A DNA stretch of 64,000 bases from JBBQWR01 sp038210495 (GTDB lineage Bacteria; Planctomycetota; Planctomycetia; Pirellulales; DATAWG01). Each line of letters opens with the position of its first letter. The first letter of the stretch is position 1. The notes under the pieces are model-generated. The model worked only from the letters and a program-made list of their open reading frames with translations, made no database searches and was not told the origin of the DNA. Location: contig JBBQWR010000020.1 of assembly GCA_038210495.1 (NCBI GenBank), forward strand, positions 24,389 through 88,388, read 5' to 3'. The translations under genes and the position numbers were made by a program. Shown in pieces: positions 15,610 to 26,194 of the stretch.

Positions 15610-15790
15610 TGGCTATTCGGCAATCAGGCAACGGCCGACACTAGCGATCGCGCGGGTCGCGGAGTTCATCGTGGTCGGCAATTCGCTAGATATCGTCGAC
15701 TCGCCGCCCCCATTCTCCCGCATTCTTTTTACCCGGCGGGAATTTATCGACACCTTGGGACGTCTGAGCGACAACTAACTCTTAGAATGG

Positions 15791-16408
15791 TTGCTCGCTT
15801 CACGAGACGGCCCCTTGCTCGATTTAGACCATCAAACTGCCGTAATCCGCGGGCTGCGCCAGGGTAGCCGGGACTGCTGGGCTGCGCTGTACGACGGATA
15901 CAGCGCGGATGTCTGGCGATACGCCGCGCGGCTGCTCGGCGCCGATGCGGCGGCGGTGGCCGATGTCGTGCAGGAGACGTTTCTAGCGGCCGCCCGCTCG
16001 GCCAAGGCGTTCGACGCCAGTCGCGGAACGCTCGGCGGTTGGCTCACCGGTATTGTCCATAACCAAGTATTCATTTATTGGCGACAGGCGGGCCGAGCCG
16101 AGCGGCTGCGGAAATTAGCGGAGTCGGGCGCCCACGAAATCTGCCGCTGGCTGGATACGGTCGAGCCGCCGGAAGCACCCTGGGAACGACGCGAGTTGGC
16201 CGATCTCGTGCGGGGCGTGCTGGCCGATATGCCGGTCGAGCACGCCGCGCTCTTGGCGGCTAAATATATTGATGGACAAAGTTTGGAAGCGATCGCCGCG
16301 AGTAGCGGCGGCAGTGTTGAAGCGACGAAGTCCAAATTAGCTCGTGCACGGCGGGAGTTTCGCGCCAAATTCGAACACCTCAACCGGCAGCCGAGTCGGA
16401 CGATTTGA
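15791..16408 (+). CDS. ECF-type RNA polymerase sigma factor
   Basis: The 205-residue product has sigma region 2 (LYDGYSADVWRYAARLLG, then DVVQETFLAAARSAKAFD and GWLTGIVHNQVFIYWRQAGR) and region 4 with its helix-turn-helix (SLEAIAASSGGSVEATKSKLARARREF). Regions 1 and 3 are absent, as in ECF factors. The start is uncertain: TTG at 15791 or TTG at 15815. It is followed after one base by the giant anchored protein, so the two genes almost certainly form an operon and a sigma/anti-sigma pair. Region 4 is followed by a short basic tail. Confidence 0.92.
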   Translation: MLASRDGPLLDLDHQTAVIRGLRQGSRDCWAALYDGYSADVWRYAARLLGADAAAVADVVQETFLAAARSAKAFDASRGTLGGWLTGIVHNQVFIYWRQAGRAERLRKLAESGAHEICRWLDTVEPPEAPWERRELADLVRGVLADMPVEHAALLAAKYIDGQSLEAIAASSGGSVEATKSKLARARREFRAKFEHLNRQPSRTI

Positions 16409-16409
16409 A

Positions 16410-19400
16410 ATGGCATATCAGCCCGAACAACAAGAGCACGACGATCGCCTCGCGGCCTTGCTGAGGTCGATCGAGAGCGACGCGCCGCCGCCGGACGCTC
16501 ATTTTCTTGCTGCGCTGGGCGATCGTTCGTTGAGTGAATTTAACGCGTGTTCGAACAGTCCGCAAAGTCCCACGGGCGAGTCCGCAGTGACGCCCGCGCC
16601 TTACAAACCGAGGAAAACGATGTTTACTTTGGCCCTTCGTGGCGCCTTGGCGCTGGCGGCGTCTGTCGCGGCAATCGCCGCCTGGATGAATTTCAGCGGC
16701 CCCGCGCCGGTCAGTGGGGCGCCGTTCGCCGATATTCTTTCCCAACTCCGGGCCGCCAAAACGCTCGAGCTGCGGATCGTGAAGGACGGCCATGCCGCGG
16801 AGGTCTCGATCGCGGCGCCCGGTCTCGTGCGCTATCAAGATTCCAAACATCAATACCGGATCGCCGCCGGCTCCCGGTTGTGGCGGATCGACGAGGAGCA
16901 CAATACGGCCACGTCGATGGATTCCCCGTGGTTCGTCAATCCGCGCGAGCAAATCGACCTGATCGCGCTGCTCGAAATCGGCGTGACCGACTCGGCGCCC
17001 CTTATGAAGGCCCGCCCCTCGGGCCAATCGCACTACGACGGTCGACCGTGTAACGTCTACGCCGCCGAACTCCCGACTAGGGATGGAGAAGTCGAGGTCG
17101 AAGCGTTCGTCGATCCTAGCACAATGCAACTGCTAGGCATGACGGCCCGGCCCGCCGGCGGCAACAACAATGGCCCACCGTTGGCTGAAATGCAATTGGT
17201 CGCCATGAACGCAGGGGTGGACGAAACAAAATTCGTCGTGGCGAAATCGCTCTCGGACGATGGCCGGATCGGCAAGATCGCCGACTTGCAGGGGGTCGTC
17301 GTGCTGCGGCCGGTCCTCGCGCAGCGATGGACGCCGATCGCCCGCGAGACAACGATCAAGACGGGTGATTGGCTGCGGACGGACATTTGGGGCGCCAACG
17401 CCGTCAAGGTGCGACTGACGTCCGATGTCGAAGTGACTCTCGGCCCCGGCACGCTCATCGAATTCATTTCACCCCACCAAGCACGGCTTCATTCCGGCGA
17501 AACACAGGTCAACATTCCTGAGAAGACCAAGCCGAAATCGAAACCGGCGGGAAAGAAAGACGCCGACGCCGCTGCGGAAGCCGAAGCCGCATCGCCGCCG
17601 TCGTTCGAGCTGCTCGCTCCGCGGACCGGCGCGAAAAAGTTTGCCACGCCGGGCAAAGCGATCGTTCGCGTCGATCGGGCCGAAGCGCTGATCGAAGTTA
17701 AGCAGGCGCCAAAATGGCTCGCCGCCTTCGAAGGCGCCTCCGCCAACGAATCGCTCGGATCGTTGATCGTGAAACTGCCCGACGGGCGCAACGAGCCGCT
17801 CTCGGTCGGTTATCACAAGGTAAGCGTCGAGATTCGAGATCAGATCGCGCGCACGACGATCGAAGAATCGTTCGTCAACAATACGGATGCCCGGCTCGAG
17901 GGCGTGTTTCATTTCCCGCTGCCGCAGGACGCCTCGATCAGCGGGTTTGGGATGTGGATCGGCGACAATCTCGTCGAAGCCGACGTCGTCGAGCAGCAGC
18001 GGGCCCGCGAAATTTATGAAACCATCTTGCGCGAGAAACGCGACCCGGGTCTGCTCGAATGGACCAGCGGCAACTTGTTTAAAGCCCGCGTGTTTCCCAT
18101 CGAATCGCACTCCGAGAAGCGAGTCAAAATCGTCTACACGCAGGTGTTGCCGCTGCGGGCGAATCAGTATCGCTACACGTACGGCCTGCGGAGCGATTTG
18201 CTGCGGCTGAAACCGGTTCGCGAACTGTCGTTGACGGTGACTTTGAATTCGGCGATTCCGCTTAAGAACGTCGCATGTCCGACGCATTCGGCGCGGATCG
18301 AGCATACGCGGAATTCGGCGCAGGTCGAATTCGCGGCCCAAGAGTATTCGCCCGATCGAGATTTTGAGGTCGTGTGCCAAGTCGACGCGGCCCAGTCGGA
18401 CGTCGTGGTCGTGCCCCATCGCCGGGGTAGCGACGGATATTTGCTCGTGCAGTTGACTCCCCCCGCGCCGGCCGGCAATTGGCAGCGCGAGCTTTTGCCC
18501 GAGGGGCAGCCGCTGGACGTCGTGCTGCTCTGCGACACGTCGGGCTCAATGGATTCGGAAAAGCGAAAGCAGCAGGCGGAATTTGTTGCGACCGTGCTAT
18601 CGTCGCTCGGCGAGAAGGATCGATTCATGCTCGCCGGGACCGACGTGTCGACGGCTTGGGTCGCGAACGAGCCGCTACCGGTCAATGTTGAGAACGTGGC
18701 CAAAGCTCGGGACTTTTTGGAGCATCGCGTCTCGCTCGGTTGGACGGATCTCGATCAAGCGTTCGACACGGTACTGCGGAAGGCCCCGCCCCACGCACAG
18801 ATCGTCTACATCGGCGACGGCATCGTGAGCTCGGGCGATCGCAGCGCGGCGGCCTTCGTGCGGCGGCTGGAAAAGATGTTGGCCGAAAAAAAGACTCTGC
18901 GGAAAGACGAGGCTAAAGACAAAACCAAGGACCCTGTCGAGTGGGTGCTGCACAGCGTCACGGTCGGCAATGTCCACGAGCAGACTGTGATGAAGGGAAT
19001 CGCCGGCGTCGGGCATGGCTCATCCCGAGCCATCAGCGGCGATCAGACGCCGCGGATCGTGGCCCGCGAGTGGCTCAACGAAATCGCGCAGCCCGGCATG
19101 AGGGACCTTAAGGTCGAGTTTCGCGGCGTGAGCGTGGCGGCCATGTATCCCGACCGTCTGCCGAACGTCGCGGCCGGCACGCAGCAGATTCTCGTCGGCC
19201 GGTATTTGCCTAAAGCCAAAGACCAGCAGGGAGAGGTCATCGTCACGGGCAAGCGCGGCGATGAGACGGTGCGTTATGCGGCGAAGATCGATTTCAAGGA
19301 CGCGGAGGAGGGCAATTCGTTTATCCCTCGACTTTGGGCCCGCTCGCATTTGGATTTTCTGCTCGAGCAAGGGAGCAGCCCGACGGTGCGCGACGACATT

Positions 19401-22400
19401 ATCGCGATCTCCGAGGAATTCCACATCATTACGCCGTTCACGTCGCTGCTGGTTTTGGAATCGGACGCCGACCGCGAACGATTTGGCGTCAAGCGCCGCT
19501 ATGAGATGCGCGACGGCGAACGGTTCTTCGCCGAGGGCAAGGCGACCGCGAACTTCGAGCTAGCCCAGCAGCAGACGAAACAGGCGCGAGACTGGCAGCT
19601 TGGCTTGCGCCGCGGAATTCTTGCTCAATGGGCGACACTCGGACGAGACGCGCGGTGGTTTCAGCGGCCGGGCCTTCAACGATTCGCGGGGGGCCATGGC
19701 CCGCTGCTTCAGGCGGGCGGAGGCGGCGCCTTCTTGGGCGAAGATAAATTCCGCTTCGGTCTTATTTCCTCGCTGCCTGGTTTAACGGGTAGATTATACG
19801 GAGGGGACGAGACCGATTACGGCTCCACGACGGTGAGCGGAGGCACACTTAATCTCGGTGGACTGGAATATGAGGAGGGGCAACAAGTCGTCGACTCGTC
19901 TCAGACTAGCGAGCAAGAGGGTGAACCGCTTTTCAAGCGCAAGGAGTTAGAGTTAGGCAGATTCGAGGAATCTAGCGACCGCTCGGATCTCGCCGGCCTG
20001 GATCAGACTGGTAAAGGCGGAAAGTTTTTCGACGACGACGAAAAACTGTTGCTCGGACCAGCGGCCGCAGCCAGGCCAATGGGCGAATTCGATAAGCGAC
20101 TTGACGACCGCGAATCGAATGAGCCGTGGGATGCGCGTGGTCTGCAAAACGGACGAGAGTCGCAGTTGTTTCTCGGTTCGTCTCTAAGCGCGGTCGATTC
20201 GTTATCCGAAACTCGCGGACCGATCAGATACGACCAAGCGTACAGTTACTACGGTCGACGGTATTACCCCAATACCACGTCTTGGATTGGCACGCTGTTC
20301 CCGGCGCTCGGTGGTCCCCCGCCGAAGCCGCCGGTCGTTAAGGATTCCCCCAACTGGTCCGCCGAGGCGATCGCGCTCTCGAAGAGCCTTTCGCGGTTAG
20401 CGGCGCTGCGAAAATTGGCCGGCGGCGTCGAAATGACCAGCTCGACCGATTCGTTCGATCCGGTTTGGAAACGCATGACGTACCATAGCGGCAACCTGGC
20501 CCTGTACTCGCCGGCCGCGTGGCTCACTAAACCGGCCGACCGCGACTCGCAATCGATTGTCAATTATTGCGACAAGAAACGGCGGGGCGTGTTTTCGCTG
20601 GCGTTTCTGCTTGGAATGGTCCGGCCCTCGATAGACCGCGATCTCATCACGCCGCCGCTGGCGCTCGGCGATTGGTCGCTCTCGCCGCTGCATGAGAGTT
20701 ATCGTGGCTGGGCCGCCCGAGTGGAAAAAGCGGAAGAGCACCAGGCGAAGCTGGTTCTCTCGGCGCCTGGCTCAAGCTCTGAACAGCGCTTCACGATCGA
20801 TACGGATAAACACGTCGTCATCAAGCAAGAATCTCTGGATGAAGGGAAATCGACAGGCGCCACGAGTTATTCCGATTTTGTTCTGGTAGCCGGTTCGTGG
20901 TGGGCTCAAAACACCATCACGACCGACGGCAAAGATCGGAAAGTCGCGGAGTCCGTCTACCGCGTCAAAGAACTTGCCCTGGACATGTACGAGGAGCGGA
21001 TAAAGGCAGAGCTGGTATTGCTGCCCAGGGTGCAACAGCTCCAGCAGCCCTTGCCCCGAATCAAGGACGCCCGGCAACGCGTGGCCGACGGCTCGGCAAC
21101 GTTCGACGATCGGATCCTGATGATCCTCGACAACTGCCAACTCCAGCAATGGGACGAAGTCAGCAAGCATCTCGACGCGGCTGAAAAATTGGCGGCCGAC
21201 AAGACCGGCGTTCGTTGGCTGCGGCCGATGATCGACATCGTCCGCCGCCGCAATGAGGAGGCTCGGCAGTGGCTGCTCAAGGAAGGCAAGTTATTGAGTG
21301 ACAAACGCCAATTGGACGATGCGTTTTTGGCCGAGTTCATCGTCAGTCAACTGTTGAGCGTGGGCGGACCGGCCGAGAGCGTCGCGGCGCTTCAGGTCAT
21401 GAAACCGGCCTACGATCGGCAGCCGGCCGACTCAAATTTGCATCGCAACTGGCAGTCGCGGATGGCGGAACTTGACGACCAGCTCGGGCGCGTCGAAGAT
21501 TCGCTGGCGATTCACAAAAAGCTGGCCGCCGACGCTCCCTGGGACGTTTCCTCGCAAGCCGATTACGCCCGGCGTCTCATGCAAGCAGGCCAAGCGGAAT
21601 CGGCCTACGCCTGGCTCGACAAGCAGCTGGCTCGGCCCGAGGAGCGAACTTCCTATGACGACGACACGTTGCACACAGCCTACGCCGATTTGTATCGGAT
21701 GCAGACGCGGTGGGCGGAGCTGCTGAAATTCACGACCGCTTGGGTCGACCGCAAGCCAGAGTCGACTTCGCCCTATCAGCAGCATCTTTCAGCGCTCGTC
21801 TACAACGATCGGTTGGACGCCGCCAATGCGCTCGTGCATCGGTGGTTTAAGGAGGGTCGCATCGAGGGTAAGATTCCGGCCGACGCGCGAGCCCGACTGG
21901 ACGCGGCGATCGAGTACGCCCACGGAAATTCTTACAATCTGTCTTTCTATCGTGCTTGGCCGCAGTGGTTAGGCGAACTCTCGGAAACCGCGCGGTTCTT
22001 TGTCAGGATTCCAGAACACGTGGACATTGCCCAGCGTGCAGTGGGCTTTTATCGGATTAACGACTCGGACGCCGGCGATCGACTCCGCGGATTCTATTTG
22101 AATCTATTGCAATCCGATTTGGAAAAACTGACGCCGGAGCAAATCGCATTCCTTGTCAGCAACGTACTCTCCGGTCGACTCGAACTCGACCAGCCGATTG
22201 ACGGACGGCGGCAAGTGGAGTCGTCGGAATTGCCGCGCGGCATCTGGAAAAAGATTGCGACTCGGCTTCACGATCGATGGGAAAAGGCGAAGGACAAAGA
22301 AGGCAAACTCGATAAGCACGCGCTCGGCGAAGCCCTACGGACGATCTACGCCAATCGCTTCAGCGACACGGAACTACTGCCGTTCTTGCGCGAGCGGATC

Positions 22401-25400
22401 GAGAACGCGACGGCCGATCTCGCGCCGTCGTACATTGCCGCTTTGTTCGACGCGTTACTTTCGGAAAAATGGACTGACGCGATCGAACGCGAGGCGTTCG
22501 ACACGCTTCCTCGGTTGACGGTCCCGGCGGGCGCTGGCCTAGATGCGTGGGCCCAAGCGGCGGCGCTCCACCGGCTCGACGATGCCATGCTTGCCGGTCG
22601 GCAGACGAAAGCCAACGCCGCGCTGCAAGACAAAGGAGACGTCGACAAATTGACACGAACCGAATTGTTCAAAAAGCGCGCCCAAATTCGTCAGGAGGCG
22701 ATCGCCGGGTTAGTCGAGCGTTTGGCCGCCGAGGCGAAACGAGCGGAGGATCAAAAAGACCGACTCGCCGATTGGCTGCGGATGGAGCAGGGCTGGCTCA
22801 ATGTGCAGCTATCGCAAATTGTCGACGGCGGCGACGCGACCGCCAAGGCCGCGCAGCACAAGCGCGCCATGGCCTATCGCGACTTCTGCTGGACCAAGTT
22901 GGGCGAGCTACCACCCAAGCCGCAGGAGAACGGCGGCGACGATGAGCCGACACCCGACAAGATTCAACAGGCGCTGCTCGACGGAATGGTTCGCCGACGT
23001 GCGTTCACAAGCGTCATGTATCTCGCCAGCCAGCGCAGCGCCGAGCCACAATCGATCGAGCGGTTGGTCAAGTATATCGACGCCGGCATCGGGTATGGCG
23101 GCGACGCGGCGGCGGCTTGGAAGCAAACCAAATTCCAATTGCTCGTCGTCCTAGACCGTACCGAGCAGCTCGAGCGCGAATTAAGAGCTTGGATCCGCGA
23201 CGACGCGACGACGGCGCCGTGGCGAAAAACGCTGGCCATGGTCGTTGCCGAACTCGGCAAGCTCGAGGAGGCCGTGCAGTTATATGAGAAAGCCGAGAAA
23301 GACCATCTGCTCACCGCCGGCGATTACCGCACGCTGGCCGGCTGGAATTTGGCCCTCAATCGCCGCGAGGCATTCGAAACGGCCCAGTATCAGTCGTTCT
23401 TGCACATGCCCGAAGGCTATTTGAGTCGTTATGTCGACGGCGTCCGCAATCGCTGGCAATCCTACGGCGATCGCCCCCTGCCGACGGAACTCGATGAAAA
23501 CGTGCTATTGGCGTTCAGAGCCTTGTTCGAGAAGTCGGCCAACCCGAGCAACTACCTCTGGCGGCTGCGCGAGTTGTATATGGCCTGCCGCGATTTTCGG
23601 CTGTTGCAGATGATTCCCGACTCCATGCTCGGCCGCTCGCCGCAGCAGGTCTATCCGTTTCTCCAAGCATTGCAAAGTAGTCTCCTCGGAGAAATGCGCA
23701 AGGAGTCAACGGCCGACGAGATCTTGGCTCGAATCAAAAAGTTGCGCGAGCGAGACCTCACGGCAATCGATGGGCGAGCGCTCGATTTGCTCGAAGCGAT
23801 GATCGAGCGCCAGTCGGCAGAGGTTCAGAATCAGCGCGGGCCGCACGTCGAAGCTTGTTTGGCGACTCTTCGCAGGGCGTTTGAGCGAAAATGGTCGGAC
23901 GGCGAGCCTCGCTTGATGGCCAATTTTCTCGTGAGTCTGAACCACCTGCCCGACGATCGCCTCCGCGACGAGCAGCTTCGCGAACTCCGCGAACTGTTAA
24001 AACGGACGCCGGCCGCCAGTCGCGACCATCTGGCCATGACGAGCGGACTGTCTCGATTGCTGTACTGGCAATACGGGCAGAAGCGGGAAGGCCTCGACCT
24101 GTTCGAGGTAGAGATCCGTGCGTACGACGATTCCCACCGCGGCCTATGGCCGTATGAAGACGATCAAGTCCTGGACGAATATGCGAGCATGTTGCAGGAC
24201 GCCGGTCGGCATGTGGCCGGCGAGGCCCTGCTGAAAAAATACCTGGATCATCCGGCGAGCCCTCAGCAAACCGCCTGGCTCGACGACCGGCTCTGGACCT
24301 TGTACAACCACGCCCTCGAACATCAGGGAGAAGTTTCGCTCGGCAAGGGCGACCCGCTTTTGCAAGCCTTGCTCGCGTATGGAGAGAAACATCTCGCGGA
24401 CGCAAAACAGGAAGACGGCCGGCAAGTCGCGATCAATCATCTGATCCAAACACTCGACATCGCTCGTCGTGGCAAGATAGCCGGCGCGGCGGACGCCATT
24501 CGCAAGTTGGCGTTCGAGACGATCCCGGTCGTTCTCCGTAAACAGCAGTCGCTGTACAGCAACACGGCGACGTCGCCGCTGAACTTGGTTCGAGAGGCGC
24601 TCGGCCGGCGCGAAGCCCTAACCTATATCGTCGAGCGAATGGAGCAGTGGCCCGCGAGGCTCGAAGTCACGCAGAACAACGCCTGGAGCGCGCTCGCTTA
24701 TGCTCTGGGCGAGGATCGCAGCGTCGCCGAAAACGATGTGCCCGATCTCCAAGCTCGGGCGTTGAAGCTCGTCGTCGTCGAGCTCAAGCAATACCTGGCG
24801 ACGGGCGAAACGCAAAATCAATACATCTTCTTCAAGAACTCATCGTCGAACTACTATTGGGCCGCGAAGCAAGTCGATTTCGCCAAGGCCGCCGAGGACG
24901 TGTATCGAGAATACAAATCTTCCGGTCGCCGGGTGACGTTTATCGCCAACTATCTGTGGTTTGGAATCGACGCCCACGATCGCGCGATCGAGATATTGCT
25001 GGTTGCCAATGGCGATGGCGTGCTCGATCAAGGTGGCCGGCAAACGCTGGCTCAGTACTTGCACGATGATGCGCGCTTCGCCGAGTCGATCTCGGTTCTC
25101 GAACCGCTCGTCGCCGAGCTTCCGGACAACATGCGTCTGCGCGTCATGCTCATGCGGGCGTACCACCACTCCAAGCGGCCGGCGCAACTCGGGGAGCTTG
25201 TGGCTCGGACCGACAAGCACTTTCATGGCGGCGGCCGCTGGACCGACGACAACGTGAGCCAATTCGCCGCCGCCTGCTTCGACTGCGCCCTGCTCGACAA
25301 GGCCGCCGGATTGTTCCGCGAAGCGATTTCCGCCCGGCAGCGGAACCATCCCCGAGCGGGCAGCGGTGATGCGACGCTGTCGAGTTGGTATCAACAGCTT

Positions 25401-26162
25401 GCGGGCACGGAGTCGGCCCTGGGGCACACGCAACTGGCCGTCGATGCGGCATCCGGCGCAATCGAATGCTGGGGCGCCACTCATCCTCAGCGAGCCGCCG
25501 CGATGACCGTCTTGCACGATGTTCTGCGGCAAGCGAAGGACCTCGACGATTTCGTCAAGCATTGGGACGACGAGACGACGAAGTCGGGCGAAGACAGCGC
25601 CATCATCCGCAAGATGCTGGGCATGGTGTACCTGGAGGATCGTCACGAATTCAAAAAGGCCGTTCCGCAGCTCGATCTCGCCAAGAGCCTGCAACCGAAC
25701 GATAAGGAAATTTATCAAGGATTGATCCGGAGCTACGACGAGATGCACGAGCCCAAGCAGGCCACGAAAGAACTGCTGGCGCTGGTCGATTTCGATCGCC
25801 ACGACCTGTCGCTTTATACGCAGCTTGCGAAGCGACTCAGCGGCGATGAAGCCGAAGCCGAGCGGGCGGCGACCAGCATCGTCGAGGCCGGCCCGACCGA
25901 GGCGGAGAACCATCAGGCGCTCGCCGAACTGCGGCAGACGCAAAATCGCTGGAACGAGGCGATCGACCAATGGCGCGAGGCGGCCGAACTGCGCCGGCTC
26001 GAACCGACAGGGCTAGTCAAGCTCGCCGAGGCGCAAGTCCATCAGAAGCGATGGGACGCCGCTCGCAAAACGGTCGACAAACTGCGGACCACCGATTGGC
26101 CGAGCCGGTTTAATAACGTCCAATCGGACATCGAACGCCTGAGAGGCTCGATTCAAAAGTAA
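16410..26162 (+). CDS. Giant membrane-anchored protein: anti-sigma-like tail, RseB-like, FecR, VIT, vWA and TPR-like regions
   Basis: This is a 3250-residue protein. I take the ATG at 16410, one base after the sigma stop; the longer frame overlaps the sigma gene. Residues 11-44 form a short cytoplasmic helix segment (DDRLAALLRSIESDAPPPDA) like planctomycete anti-sigma tails. Residues 71-96 are one membrane helix. About 105-310 resembles RseB/LolA. About 318-370 is FecR-like (GDWLRTDIWGANAVKVRL). About 455-590 is a VIT domain. About 700-870 is a vWA domain with an intact MIDAS start (DTSGS). About 1085-1130 is glycine-rich. From about 1530 to the end are long alpha-helical, TPR-like repeats. 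I infer an envelope sensor that releases the partner sigma factor. The extracytoplasmic placement of over 3100 residues is inferred from the single helix. Confidence 0.85.
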   Translation: MAYQPEQQEHDDRLAALLRSIESDAPPPDAHFLAALGDRSLSEFNACSNSPQSPTGESAVTPAPYKPRKTMFTLALRGALALAASVAAIAAWMNFSGPAPVSGAPFADILSQLRAAKTLELRIVKDGHAAEVSIAAPGLVRYQDSKHQYRIAAGSRLWRIDEEHNTATSMDSPWFVNPREQIDLIALLEIGVTDSAPLMKARPSGQSHYDGRPCNVYAAELPTRDGEVEVEAFVDPSTMQLLGMTARPAGGNNNGPPLAEMQLVAMNAGVDETKFVVAKSLSDDGRIGKIADLQGVVVLRPVLAQRWTPIARETTIKTGDWLRTDIWGANAVKVRLTSDVEVTLGPGTLIEFISPHQARLHSGETQVNIPEKTKPKSKPAGKKDADAAAEAEAASPPSFELLAPRTGAKKFATPGKAIVRVDRAEALIEVKQAPKWLAAFEGASANESLGSLIVKLPDGRNEPLSVGYHKVSVEIRDQIARTTIEESFVNNTDARLEGVFHFPLPQDASISGFGMWIGDNLVEADVVEQQRAREIYETILREKRDPGLLEWTSGNLFKARVFPIESHSEKRVKIVYTQVLPLRANQYRYTYGLRSDLLRLKPVRELSLTVTLNSAIPLKNVACPTHSARIEHTRNSAQVEFAAQEYSPDRDFEVVCQVDAAQSDVVVVPHRRGSDGYLLVQLTPPAPAGNWQRELLPEGQPLDVVLLCDTSGSMDSEKRKQQAEFVATVLSSLGEKDRFMLAGTDVSTAWVANEPLPVNVENVAKARDFLEHRVSLGWTDLDQAFDTVLRKAPPHAQIVYIGDGIVSSGDRSAAAFVRRLEKMLAEKKTLRKDEAKDKTKDPVEWVLHSVTVGNVHEQTVMKGIAGVGHGSSRAISGDQTPRIVAREWLNEIAQPGMRDLKVEFRGVSVAAMYPDRLPNVAAGTQQILVGRYLPKAKDQQGEVIVTGKRGDETVRYAAKIDFKDAEEGNSFIPRLWARSHLDFLLEQGSSPTVRDDIIAISEEFHIITPFTSLLVLESDADRERFGVKRRYEMRDGERFFAEGKATANFELAQQQTKQARDWQLGLRRGILAQWATLGRDARWFQRPGLQRFAGGHGPLLQAGGGGAFLGEDKFRFGLISSLPGLTGRLYGGDETDYGSTTVSGGTLNLGGLEYEEGQQVVDSSQTSEQEGEPLFKRKELELGRFEESSDRSDLAGLDQTGKGGKFFDDDEKLLLGPAAAARPMGEFDKRLDDRESNEPWDARGLQNGRESQLFLGSSLSAVDSLSETRGPIRYDQAYSYYGRRYYPNTTSWIGTLFPALGGPPPKPPVVKDSPNWSAEAIALSKSLSRLAALRKLAGGVEMTSSTDSFDPVWKRMTYHSGNLALYSPAAWLTKPADRDSQSIVNYCDKKRRGVFSLAFLLGMVRPSIDRDLITPPLALGDWSLSPLHESYRGWAARVEKAEEHQAKLVLSAPGSSSEQRFTIDTDKHVVIKQESLDEGKSTGATSYSDFVLVAGSWWAQNTITTDGKDRKVAESVYRVKELALDMYEERIKAELVLLPRVQQLQQPLPRIKDARQRVADGSATFDDRILMILDNCQLQQWDEVSKHLDAAEKLAADKTGVRWLRPMIDIVRRRNEEARQWLLKEGKLLSDKRQLDDAFLAEFIVSQLLSVGGPAESVAALQVMKPAYDRQPADSNLHRNWQSRMAELDDQLGRVEDSLAIHKKLAADAPWDVSSQADYARRLMQAGQAESAYAWLDKQLARPEERTSYDDDTLHTAYADLYRMQTRWAELLKFTTAWVDRKPESTSPYQQHLSALVYNDRLDAANALVHRWFKEGRIEGKIPADARARLDAAIEYAHGNSYNLSFYRAWPQWLGELSETARFFVRIPEHVDIAQRAVGFYRINDSDAGDRLRGFYLNLLQSDLEKLTPEQIAFLVSNVLSGRLELDQPIDGRRQVESSELPRGIWKKIATRLHDRWEKAKDKEGKLDKHALGEALRTIYANRFSDTELLPFLRERIENATADLAPSYIAALFDALLSEKWTDAIEREAFDTLPRLTVPAGAGLDAWAQAAALHRLDDAMLAGRQTKANAALQDKGDVDKLTRTELFKKRAQIRQEAIAGLVERLAAEAKRAEDQKDRLADWLRMEQGWLNVQLSQIVDGGDATAKAAQHKRAMAYRDFCWTKLGELPPKPQENGGDDEPTPDKIQQALLDGMVRRRAFTSVMYLASQRSAEPQSIERLVKYIDAGIGYGGDAAAAWKQTKFQLLVVLDRTEQLERELRAWIRDDATTAPWRKTLAMVVAELGKLEEAVQLYEKAEKDHLLTAGDYRTLAGWNLALNRREAFETAQYQSFLHMPEGYLSRYVDGVRNRWQSYGDRPLPTELDENVLLAFRALFEKSANPSNYLWRLRELYMACRDFRLLQMIPDSMLGRSPQQVYPFLQALQSSLLGEMRKESTADEILARIKKLRERDLTAIDGRALDLLEAMIERQSAEVQNQRGPHVEACLATLRRAFERKWSDGEPRLMANFLVSLNHLPDDRLRDEQLRELRELLKRTPAASRDHLAMTSGLSRLLYWQYGQKREGLDLFEVEIRAYDDSHRGLWPYEDDQVLDEYASMLQDAGRHVAGEALLKKYLDHPASPQQTAWLDDRLWTLYNHALEHQGEVSLGKGDPLLQALLAYGEKHLADAKQEDGRQVAINHLIQTLDIARRGKIAGAADAIRKLAFETIPVVLRKQQSLYSNTATSPLNLVREALGRREALTYIVERMEQWPARLEVTQNNAWSALAYALGEDRSVAENDVPDLQARALKLVVVELKQYLATGETQNQYIFFKNSSSNYYWAAKQVDFAKAAEDVYREYKSSGRRVTFIANYLWFGIDAHDRAIEILLVANGDGVLDQGGRQTLAQYLHDDARFAESISVLEPLVAELPDNMRLRVMLMRAYHHSKRPAQLGELVARTDKHFHGGGRWTDDNVSQFAAACFDCALLDKAAGLFREAISARQRNHPRAGSGDATLSSWYQQLAGTESALGHTQLAVDAASGAIECWGATHPQRAAAMTVLHDVLRQAKDLDDFVKHWDDETTKSGEDSAIIRKMLGMVYLEDRHEFKKAVPQLDLAKSLQPNDKEIYQGLIRSYDEMHEPKQATKELLALVDFDRHDLSLYTQLAKRLSGDEAEAERAATSIVEAGPTEAENHQALAELRQTQNRWNEAIDQWREAAELRRLEPTGLVKLAEAQVHQKRWDAARKTVDKLRTTDWPSRFNNVQSDIERLRGSIQK

Positions 26163-26194
26163 AGTCGCTTGCCGCATTCCGGGCGCCGGGGCGT

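Noticed and set aside
24840..25970. 376-residue minus-strand frame
   Set aside because: It is antisense to the TPR-like region of the giant protein; its Leu/Arg pattern mirrors that region.
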